From positions 1 to 46,608 of the forward strand of contig CAJJWN010000023.1 of the NCBI GenBank assembly GCA_905196835.1: a stretch of 46,608 nt of DNA. Direction: 5' to 3'. The position numbers were made by a program, and so were the translations under genes. The notes under the pieces were generated by a model that worked only from the letters and a program-made list of their open reading frames with translations, searched no databases and was not told the origin of the DNA. Origin of the DNA: an uncultured Prevotella sp. (GTDB lineage: Bacteria > Bacteroidota > Bacteroidia > Bacteroidales > Bacteroidaceae). This document shows, piece after piece, positions 24,665 through 31,443 of this stretch. Numbering within the stretch: the stretch's first letter is position 1; each line of letters opens with the position of its first letter.

Positions 24665-24808
24665 GGTTAAGTGAAAAGTGAAAAACGAAAAGTGAAAAAT
24701 CCAAATGCTTTTATTTTATCGACGGCATTTGGATTTTTCACTTTTCGTTTTTCACTTTTCACTTAAAAGCACGTGGATTTTTCACTTTTCATTTTTCATT
24801 TTTCACTT
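24665..24808. repeat. AAGTGAAAAGTGAAAAACG inverted repeat, copy 2
   Basis: Same arms as copy 1 with a different spacer, plus a third partial arm (about 24778-24808) ending at the MATE gene stop. CATTTGGATTTTTCACTTTTC is shared with copy 1. Confidence 0.8.
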
Positions 24809-26139
24809 CATTTCAACGCTTTAAATCCGCTCATGGCGATGGGCACGGCCAGCACGAACGACAGCATGTCGGCGCACGCCTGGCACATTTCCACACCCAG
24901 AAGGCCGAGGAAATGGGGCAGTATTATTATCAAGGGAATGAAGAAGAGGCCGTTGCGCGAGGCAGCGAGGATGTTGGCCTGCCACGGCTTGCGTATGGTC
25001 TGCATCATCATGTTGGTGTACATCACCACCGCGCCGAGCGGCAACGTCACCAGCTGCCACCGCAAAGCCACGCTGCCCACGGCAACTACGGCCGGGTCGT
25101 GGCGGAACACCGCCACTATTTCAGCCGACCAAACGAAGCCCAACACGGCCACACAGACGAGGAACGACGTGCCCAGACGCACGATGAACCAATACCCTTC
25201 ACGCACACGCTCATAAAGACGCGCGCCGTAGCAGAAGCCGCACAGGGGCTGGAAACCCTGTCCGAGGCCTATCACGGCGGCAAAGACCACGAACGTGACG
25301 CGCCCCACTATTGACATGCCCGCTATCGCAGCATCACCGAAACGGCCCGCCGCCACGTTGAGCATAGCCACGCCCACGCTCGCCATTCCCTGACGGGTGA
25401 ACGACGGAGTGCCGCCTGCAAGGATTTCACGGAACAGCGACGCCCGTGGCGCGAAGTTGCGCAGGTGTATGCGTATGGTGCCACCCTTGTGGGTCATCAT
25501 TAGCAGCACGAACATGCTCGACACCTCGCCCACGAACGTAGACAGGCCCGCGCCTGTGATGCCCATGCCACACAGGAAAATAAGCACGGGCGCAAGGAGC
25601 ACGTTGATGACTGCTCCCGTCAAAATGCCGAACATCGCGTAGGCGGCGTTTCCCTGAAAACGCATCTGGTTATTGAGGCAAAGCGCGCCGCACATGAACG
25701 GCATCGCCAGCAGGATGAAGGCCAAGTAACGCTTGGCGTAAGGCAATACCGTAGGCGTTGAGCCGAGCAACAACACCAGCGGTTCAAGCAACAACAAGCC
25801 TATAACACAAAGAACGACACCCATGCACACCGCGCTGAAGAAGCCCGTGGAAGCCATGCGCGAGGCGTTGTCATGGCGTTGCGCCCCGAGCTCGCGCGAG
25901 ATATAGTTGCCGGAGCCCTGCCCGAAGGTGAAGCCTACGGCCTGGATAATCGACATTATAGGGAAAGCCACGCCCACGGCGGCCGTGGCCTGCGTGCTGA
26001 TGCGGCCCACGTAGAAAGTAGTAACGATGTTGTACACGCTCGTAACAAGCATACTTATAATGGTGGGAACGGCCATTGTAAGTATCACCCTGTGCACGGG
26101 CGCGGAGGTAAGGAAGGTGAAGTTGTCCCTCTGGTGCAT
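24808..26139 (-). CDS. MATE family multidrug/Na+ antiporter
   Basis: The 443-residue protein is a 12-segment MATE exporter. It shows the duplicated halves of the family: first half with MAVPTIISMLVTSVYNIVTTFYVGR and AVGVAFPIMSIIQAVGFTFGQGSGNYISRELG, and second half with GGTPSFTRQGMASVGVAMLNVAA and GLGQGFQPLCGFCYGARLYERVREG. MATE proteins expel cationic drugs or metabolites using Na+ or H+. The substrate is unknown. A -7 element TACCTTTG (26165-26172 minus) precedes the start. It is convergent with the 77-residue gene and shares the repeat between them. Confidence 0.9.
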   Translation of the reverse strand: MHQRDNFTFLTSAPVHRVILTMAVPTIISMLVTSVYNIVTTFYVGRISTQATAAVGVAFPIMSIIQAVGFTFGQGSGNYISRELGAQRHDNASRMASTGFFSAVCMGVVLCVIGLLLLEPLVLLLGSTPTVLPYAKRYLAFILLAMPFMCGALCLNNQMRFQGNAAYAMFGILTGAVINVLLAPVLIFLCGMGITGAGLSTFVGEVSSMFVLLMMTHKGGTIRIHLRNFAPRASLFREILAGGTPSFTRQGMASVGVAMLNVAAGRFGDAAIAGMSIVGRVTFVVFAAVIGLGQGFQPLCGFCYGARLYERVREGYWFIVRLGTSFLVCVAVLGFVWSAEIVAVFRHDPAVVAVGSVALRWQLVTLPLGAVVMYTNMMMQTIRKPWQANILAASRNGLFFIPLIIILPHFLGLLGVEMCQACADMLSFVLAVPIAMSGFKALK

Positions 26140-26164
26140 GTCGTCACGTTTTATACAACCGGTG

Positions 26165-26172
26165 CAAAGGTA
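26165..26172 (-). promoter_or_regulatory. promoter -7 element for the MATE gene
   Basis: Minus strand TACCTTTG, 26 bases before the ATG at 26139. No clear TTTG at -33. Confidence 0.5.
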
Positions 26173-26244
26173 CTAAAAATCGGCCAACGCCGCTTTTTTT
26201 ATGTGTTGTTTATGCTTAAAATCACATGAGTTCGACAGAAGAAT

Positions 26245-26373
26245 ACATCCTTTGTAGGGACATAATTTATTATGTCCGCACGTTTCGTAGAAACGTATCT
26301 TGTTGGTACTGCTTGCCGAATACGCCTCTTTGCGGCGTTCGGACATAATAAATTATGTCCCTACAAAGGATGT
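26245..26373. mobile_element. 129-base MITE-like palindrome
   Basis: Perfect 34-base terminal inverted repeats (26245-26278 and 26340-26373) surround a 61-base centre. Each terminus holds its own palindrome, GGACATAATTTATTATGTCC, plus TTTGTAGG. No transposase is encoded. The design resembles non-autonomous elements moved by a transposase elsewhere. Confidence 0.65.
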
Positions 26374-26469
26374 TTTCGCTGCTTTCGAAAAATACAGTTA
26401 AATCGGACTCACGTTAAAACCGTCTTGTTCTTGCATCACAAAGCGTTGTCGTTTTGTCACCGTTAGGCG

Positions 26470-26730
26470 GCAACGGCATCGCAGAATGTCATCCGGAAAA
26501 TGTCGGCATGACGCCTCCAAATAGAAAAACGGAAGCCGTCCGCAGGCCGTTTTGCCACCGATTTTCGTGCGAAAGGCCGTCTTTCATAACACAAAAGACG
26601 GCCTTTGGCATTGCAAAACACGGCCTTTTGGCACGCTTCCGGCCGTTAAAACGACTGCCAAAGAGCATCTTCGCCGCCACAAATACGGCATTTACCGCCT
26701 GTAAACACCGTCAAAAAGATGTTAAAACAG
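26470..26730. repeat. GCCGTCTTT-family repeat, copy 6 (long form)
   Basis: The core GAAAGGCCGTCTTTCATAAC, CAAAAGACGGCCTTTGGC and AACACGGCCTTTTGGC, preceded by CATCCGGAAAATGTCGG and AAATAGAAAAACGG, resembles copy 5. Confidence 0.7.
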
Positions 26731-26998
26731 CGTTGAAAGATGCACACATTAATGTCCGCCGACATAACATTCAGGCAGTCAGCGTCTTACAATTGCACAC
26801 GATTTTTGCCATTTTTTACGACCGAGATGCGATTATTTTGCGCCGAGGCCATTCTCAATGTTAAAGCCCGAAGCAGAATGAAAGCCAAAAGCCGTGACTA
26901 CATTACACTTTGTCAAGCGCCGCAAATGCGCCACAATGCGCGGCAAGAAGTACGGATGCAGGCACAGTCAGGCTACAACCGGGCGCGAAAAAGGGGGC

Positions 26999-27310
26999 AT
27001 CCGCAGTTTGTTTGGATGGTATAAAAACATTTATTCCTGCGTTTATCCTTCTTGCTTATGGCTACATCCTGATATAATCCAGGCAGTCGGTATCTGTCAT
27101 TGCCTTAACGGCGACTTTCAGTTCCGCGCTCCGACGCGGAATCCAGTGTACGCAACCTGCGTCATTTGATGCCTCAGATGTTTTCTGGATTCCGCGTCGG
27201 AGCGCGGAACTGAAAGTCGCCGTTAAGGCAATGACAGATACCGACTGCCTGGATTACAGCAAGGTGTATTAGTTAATATGCTTAATATTTCATCCAAACA
27301 AACTGCGGAT
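26999..27310. repeat. 20-base inverted repeat pair around a MITE
   Basis: ATCCGCAGTTTGTTTGGATG at 26999-27018 is exactly complementary to 27291-27310. The 272 bases between contain the 182-base palindrome. It may be a second invertible segment or the footprint of a nested insertion. Confidence 0.6.
27075..27256. mobile_element. 182-base MITE-like element, copy 1
   Basis: Perfect 72-base terminal inverted repeats (27075-27146 and 27185-27256) around a 38-base centre. The termini begin TAATCCAGGCAGTCGG and include TTCCGCGCTCCGACGCGGAA. A second, diverged copy is at 30436-30583 with a recognisably similar centre (AACCTGC and GGATGTTT/AGATGTTT), so this is a family. Perfect arms suggest recent insertion or correction. 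Confidence 0.75.
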
Positions 27311-27362
27311 GAACCGAAAAAAGAATATGACAAAATGGGAAACAGAATACAAAACAATGGCA

Positions 27363-27568
27363 GTTTTATAGGTATGAAGCGGCCATTGTTCCGTAAAATG
27401 CTTTATACCAACATGTTAGTCGGATGGCGACTTGATACTTGTCAAACAAATAGTGGTGATATTTGCCACAGGAAATGTTTTTTAAACAATTTATTATTCA
27501 TGATTAAGCTCCATATCGGCGTTTTTTCTTACCTTTGCAGTCGGATGGCCGCTTCATACCTATAAAAC
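27363..27568. promoter_or_regulatory. invertible promoter segment (putative capsule phase switch)
   Basis: Perfect 24-base inverted repeats at 27363-27386 and 27545-27568 (core TATAGGTATGAAGCGGCCAT) flank 158 bases. Just inside the right arm is the promoter -7 element TACCTTTG (27530-27537), pointing right to the UpxY-like gene. Inverting the segment would turn the promoter away from the capsule genes. This matches the known design of phase-variable capsule promoters in Bacteroides, with different repeat sequences. In this assembly it is in the ON orientation. The -33 TTTG is not clear. Confidence 0.78.
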
Positions 27569-27754
27569 GGCACGTATGCCGCCGTCCGCAGAGAGACTTA
27601 AATTATTATAAGCTAACAACTTTTGTGGTATGGAAACATTTTCTGTAAAGCCTGCAACGCTTTGTTCGCCTTGCCACATAACAACGGTGGATATTTGCTG
27701 CTGAGGTTCTTCCGGAATGCCGCCGCTACGCCTGAAAAAAGGCAACCAACAGAG

Positions 27755-27777
27755 CTCTTGTGCGATTGACACAAGAG
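27755..27777 (+). promoter_or_regulatory. leader hairpin before the UpxY-like gene
   Basis: CTCTTGTG (27755-27762) pairs perfectly with CACAAGAG (27770-27777) over a seven-base loop, and the right arm runs into the purine-rich AGAGGAG site just before the ATG at 27787. It could limit translation or act as a pause site for the NusG-type protein. Confidence 0.5.
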
Positions 27778-27786
27778 GAGCATGAC

Positions 27787-29349
27787 ATGTACCCTACGCC
27801 CTGCACCGGGGCACACCGCAACGTGACACCATACAATCACGACAAGCTGAACAAGGTAGACTTCAGCTGGTTCATCGTCCGCACACTGCCGCATCAGGAA
27901 CGCAAGCTGGCCGACATGCTGGCCGCGTACCAGGCAAAGGCGAAGAACATACTCGAAGTGTACTGCCCGACGCACACCACGGTAAGCGTGTCGGGCGGCG
28001 GCAGGCAGGAGGACAAGCCCCTGTTTGCAGGCTACGTGTTCGTACACTCCACGCAAGAGGCGCTGGCGGAGTTCATCGACAGCCACTACCCCGAAGGCAT
28101 CGTGATGTACGGCCGACGGCAGGACGGAGAGCAGAAAGCCGCCCTGTGGACCATTCCCGAAGACCAGATGCGCGCGTTCAAGGACTTCAACGAGAACTAT
28201 GCCGACCGCGTAGTAATACTCGAACGCCCCTTCACCGACTATGCCTTCAACCCAAAGACGGGCGAGCCGAACGAAATCGTGAAGGTGGTTGACGGGCCGC
28301 TGAAGGGCTGCGAGGGCTACTTGGCACGCTTCAAGCGCGAGCGCAGAATAGTGTTCAACATCTGTCAGCCCGGCACGGGCAGGCCGTTAACCGTGTCAAT
28401 ACCCGACGCATGGAGCCTGCGCGTGGTAAGGCTGCACAACGCCGAGGGCGACCGACAGGCCATAGCCACGCAAAAGGAGAGGGCGGCCGACCTGTTGCTG
28501 GGCATCATCCAGGCCTGCGGCTACGATGAAAAGTCGCTCGGCGTGCTATACTCCGTCACCGACTACCTCGCACAGACGCCCACCATGGCAGGTCTTTGCC
28601 GCCATCTGCTGCAAAACGGGCACTCGGAGCTAAGCCAAAAGCTCGGCAGGCTTGACACGAAAGACGCCGGACTGCTACTCAACCTGGCGCGCTACGAGCA
28701 CGACTTTCCCGGGTATGTACGGGGCAACTGGGGCAAACTGACAATACGCCCGTTCCTTACGCCCACGCCGGGCGTGCCCATCGGCGACGGCAAAGACGAA
28801 GCGCGACTGGAGCACAAGGGCTTCACCGAAGTGATAAGCCGGGTCGGCATAACCGAGCTGGCTTACCAACCAAGCAAGGGACGGGAGCTGACGGTTACGA
28901 CGACATACTTCGCACACACGGGCATCATGCCTCACCCGGACGGCCGACGGTGCACTGTGTTCGCCAACTGGGACGCCTTTCTCGGCGAATATTACCTCAC
29001 GGCGGGCAAAGCCAACGAGCGTCTTGTAAGCGGAACGGCCGTAAGCAGCGCGGCAACAGGGGAAAACAACGGACGCAAAAGCGGCACGTTGATTGACTCG
29101 TTCCGCAACTTCGCCCCCACCTTATATAATATACTTACCGACGAGACGTCGTGCGTGAAAGCCGTGAAAAGCCTCAACATTGCCGGCCAAACGCTGAACG
29201 CCATGGCAATAGAGACCGACACCGACGAGGCCGACGAGGCCGTGAGCGAACTTGTAAGGACGTGCACCGCCGTATGCACGGAAATCAACTCGACACCTCA
29301 CCTTGCCGCATGGAGGCGTTACCTGCGCACGGTGTGGCTGCACGAGTAG
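27787..29349 (+). CDS. UpxY-like NusG-family antiterminator with long C-terminal extension
   Basis: UpxY proteins are NusG paralogs that allow RNA polymerase to run through capsule operon leaders. The N-terminal 215 residues match this: FSWFIVRTLPHQERKLADML (26-45, NusG start), KPLFAGYVFV (77-86), and a KOW-like EIVKVVDGPLKGCEGYL (163-179). Typical UpxY proteins are about 170-200 residues; this one has 520. The extra 300 residues (HLLQNGHSEL, GITELAYQPSKGRELTVTTT, SFRNFAPTLYNILTDETS) match no family I recognise. Start at 27787 follows AGAGGAG. It is the first gene after the invertible promoter. Confidence 0.8.
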   Translation: MYPTPCTGAHRNVTPYNHDKLNKVDFSWFIVRTLPHQERKLADMLAAYQAKAKNILEVYCPTHTTVSVSGGGRQEDKPLFAGYVFVHSTQEALAEFIDSHYPEGIVMYGRRQDGEQKAALWTIPEDQMRAFKDFNENYADRVVILERPFTDYAFNPKTGEPNEIVKVVDGPLKGCEGYLARFKRERRIVFNICQPGTGRPLTVSIPDAWSLRVVRLHNAEGDRQAIATQKERAADLLLGIIQACGYDEKSLGVLYSVTDYLAQTPTMAGLCRHLLQNGHSELSQKLGRLDTKDAGLLLNLARYEHDFPGYVRGNWGKLTIRPFLTPTPGVPIGDGKDEARLEHKGFTEVISRVGITELAYQPSKGRELTVTTTYFAHTGIMPHPDGRRCTVFANWDAFLGEYYLTAGKANERLVSGTAVSSAATGENNGRKSGTLIDSFRNFAPTLYNILTDETSCVKAVKSLNIAGQTLNAMAIETDTDEADEAVSELVRTCTAVCTEINSTPHLAAWRRYLRTVWLHE

Positions 29350-29402
29350 AGTTAAGAATTAAGAGTGAAGAGTGAAGAATTAAAAATTAAGAGTTAAGAA
29401 TT
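29349..29402. repeat. TTAAGAATTAAGAG half repeat, copy 6
   Basis: One arm of TTAAGAATTAAGAGTGAAGA-type words in the gap between the UpxY-like gene and the recombinase-like gene. No opposite arm is visible. Confidence 0.6.
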
Positions 29403-29409
29403 GGGAGGG

Positions 29410-30234
29410 ATGCCAATTACCACACCCGAAACCAACACCGCGCAAGGCGCAGGCTTCATTACTTACGCCCGGCGCATCACGGCGGAAATGCGTGAAAAGG
29501 GGCGTTATGACGCGGCGCACAAGCTCGACACGTACATCGGAAGGTTTGCCGCGTTCACCGGGAAGGGCGACATTCCCATCGGCGACCTCACCCCGCAGCT
29601 CGTAAGCAGCTACCGCGCGTGGCTCGCCGACAAGGCTCTCGGGCGCAACTCAATAGCCCTCTACATGCGCAGCCTGAAACGGGTGTACCTGCGCGCCGCG
29701 GCCGACGGACTGGCCGCAGGCGGCAATCCCTTCGCCGGAATAGACACAAGCTACCGGCCAAAGAAGGACAAGCCCGGCCTCACCCTCGACGACATACGCC
29801 GCATAGCGGGGCTCGACCTCGGCCAGTCGCGCCCCGCCGTAGGCTTCGCACGCGACATGTTCCTCTTCTCCGTGCTGACGCACGGCATGACCTGCGGCGA
29901 CATATTTCGCCTGACGCGCGGCAACATACACGGCGACCGACTGACATACACGCCCAAAGGCGCCGCCAACGAAGTAACCATAGCCTACGAACCGGCGTTG
30001 CAGGAAATAGCCGAACGCCACGCACGGCCCGGCACTCCGTACCTGTTCCCCGTCATCACGGCCTGCGACGCACGCGAGCAGTGGCTCCAGCACTGCCGCG
30101 CCCTGCACAACATCAACCGCAACCTGAAGACCATCGGGCGGCGGCTCGCCCTGCCCTTTCCACTGACCATGACCGTAGCCCACCACTCGTGGCAGAGCAT
30201 GACGCGCAGCCTCAGCATAGCGCAGCTGCTGTAA
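29410..30234 (+). CDS. degenerate tyrosine recombinase-like protein
   Basis: The 274-residue protein has the SAM-like core-binding domain of Bacteroidetes integrases (about 10-110: GRYDAAHKLDTYIGRF, LGRNSIALYMRSLKRVYLRAAADG) and part of the catalytic domain. Key residues are lost. The first arginine box reads THGMTCGDIFRL, with H158 where R is expected. The HxxR box reads TVAHHSW, with T255 and H258 replacing H and R. The protein ends after SLSIAQLL, before the expected GH and catalytic Y. It may be a non-catalytic DNA-binding partner or a decaying gene. The ATG at 29410 is preferred over TTG 29401. Confidence 0.75.
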   Translation: MPITTPETNTAQGAGFITYARRITAEMREKGRYDAAHKLDTYIGRFAAFTGKGDIPIGDLTPQLVSSYRAWLADKALGRNSIALYMRSLKRVYLRAAADGLAAGGNPFAGIDTSYRPKKDKPGLTLDDIRRIAGLDLGQSRPAVGFARDMFLFSVLTHGMTCGDIFRLTRGNIHGDRLTYTPKGAANEVTIAYEPALQEIAERHARPGTPYLFPVITACDAREQWLQHCRALHNINRNLKTIGRRLALPFPLTMTVAHHSWQSMTRSLSIAQLL

Positions 30235-30269
30235 CGCCGGGGCACACCCGGGCAACCGCAAAACAGCGG

Positions 30270-30375
30270 CAAACAGGGCGTTCTGCAAAACACGGCCTTT
30301 CACCATGCAAAAGGCCGCAAACGGCAAGGCAAAACACGGCCTTTCGCAAGCCCAAAGGCCACCTTTTGCAGCTCA
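30270..30375. repeat. GCCGTCTTT-family repeat, copy 7 (diverged)
   Basis: CAAAACACGGCCTTTCACC, CAAAAGGCCGCAAACGG, CAAAACACGGCCTTTCGC and CCACCTTTTGCAGC. Diverged words of the same family after the recombinase-like gene. Confidence 0.6.
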
Positions 30376-30435
30376 CCTGCAATTTAGGTGTATGGTATGT
30401 AAAGCATATAAACTTGGAACTTCCTATCATCAGCC

Positions 30436-30583
30436 AGGCTGTCGGTAATTGTCATTCCGCGCTCCGACGCGGTTGTCATGCCGCACCCCGATGCGGTACA
30501 GTGTATGTAACCTGCACCGTTTGTAGCCTTGGATGTTTCCTGGATTCCGCGTCGTAGCGCGGAATGACAGTTACCGAGAGCCT
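30436..30583. mobile_element. MITE-like element, copy 2
   Basis: The 37-base arms (30436-30472 and 30547-30583) pair with about three mismatches. TCGGTAA, TGTCATTCCGCGCT and CGACGCGG are shared with copy 1, and the centre is alignable (GTGTATGTAACCTGC against GTGTACGCAACCTGC). Together with copy 1 it brackets the invertible promoter, UpxY-like and recombinase-like genes. Confidence 0.7.
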
Positions 30584-30695
30584 CACTTATCGTTGGTTGC
30601 ACATACTTGCCATTTTTGCATATATACACCTGAACTGCGGATGCCGCCTTTTGAAAAACGGGGAAATACAAGACAAAAAAACAAACCGTAAACAC

Positions 30696-31398
30696 ATGAT
30701 AGAAACAATACTGATTGCAGCCGTCGCGCTGCTCTATCTCGAATGGCTTTTCTGCGCCTTGCTGTACCCCATGGAGGCCGGATGGGCGCTATACCAGAAC
30801 CACCGCGGCAGCAAACTATGCAAACTGCTGGCCGTGCCCGGCTGGCTCGCTGAACATATTTTAAGAAGTGGGGGGGGGTAGATTTTTAATCTTTAACATT
30901 TCGATCCTGCCTTCCGTCAGGCTGCGCCGCCTGCTGTACAGAGGCCTCGGGGCGCACATAGCGCCGAAAGCAGTGCTGCACTTCTGCACGGAGATACGCT
31001 CGCCATGGCGGCTGCGCATAGGGCAAGGCTCCATAATCGGCGACAACGCCATACTCGACGCACGCGAAGGACTGACCATAGGGCGCAATGTAAACCTGTC
31101 AAGCAACGTCTCGATATACACCCTTCAGCACGACCACCGCGACCCTTACTTCCGCTGCCCCACCCCACAGGAGAGGAAACTGTCCGTAGAAATAGGCGAC
31201 CGGGCCTGGCTCGGCTCAAACGTCACGGTGCTGCCGGGTGTGAGCATAGGCGAAGGCGCGGTATGCTGCGCCGGCTGCGTGGTGACGAAAGACGTAGAGC
31301 CTTACGCCGTTGTAGCGGGCATACCGGCAAAGAAAGTGGGCGAAAGGCCGCGCCACCTCGTCTACGAGTTTGACGGAAAGAGCTGCAGGTTGTATTGA
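30696..31398 (+). pseudogene. phase-variable hexapeptide-repeat acetyltransferase (frame broken at G9)
   Basis: The gene is read as a 61-codon start (30696-30881, MIETILIAAVALLYLEWLF, a membrane segment) that stops in TAG right after nine Gs (30870-30878). The rest continues in another frame to 31398. With eight Gs it would give a 233-residue protein: LRSGGGRFLIFNISIL joins the parts. The body is a left-handed beta-helix acetyltransferase (RIGQGSIIGDNAIL, IGRNVNLSSNVSIYTLQHDH, IGDRAWLGSNVTVLPGVSIGEGAVCCAGCVVTKDV, VVAGIPAKKVGERP), like WbbJ or maltose O-acetyltransferases. It would O-acetylate the polysaccharide. A GTG at 30868 could start a shorter form. Confidence 0.75.
30870..30878 (+). repeat. 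G9 tract in the acetyltransferase gene
   Basis: Nine consecutive Gs. At 9 Gs the frame ends at TAG at once; at 10 Gs it ends at TAA three codons after the tract; at 8 Gs it is open. This is the arrangement of a slipped-strand contingency tract. Confidence 0.7.
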
Positions 31399-31443
31399 TG
31401 TTCCATCATAAAAGCAACAGAATCAAGACCCAACGACGCCGAC

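Larger units (their letters stand above)
26140..27786. other. 1.65-kb repeat-rich intergenic region before the capsule locus
   Basis: In order it holds the MATE promoter, a 129-base palindromic element (26245-26373), repeat copy 6 (about 26470-26730), a 20-base inverted repeat pair (26999-27018 and 27291-27310) enclosing a 182-base MITE-like element (27075-27256), the invertible promoter segment (27363-27568) and the leader of the UpxY-like gene. No convincing coding region lies in it; short frames at 26454-26864 and 27278-27565 are repeat or palindrome translations. Confidence 0.75.

Noticed and set aside
26454..26864. 136-codon frame between the MATE gene and the MITE
   Set aside because: It overlaps repeat copy 6, has no start context and no recognisable domain.
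27278..27565. 95-codon reading frame across the promoter switch
   Set aside because: It runs through both inverted repeats and the promoter, has no family-like sequence and is fully explained by the palindromes.
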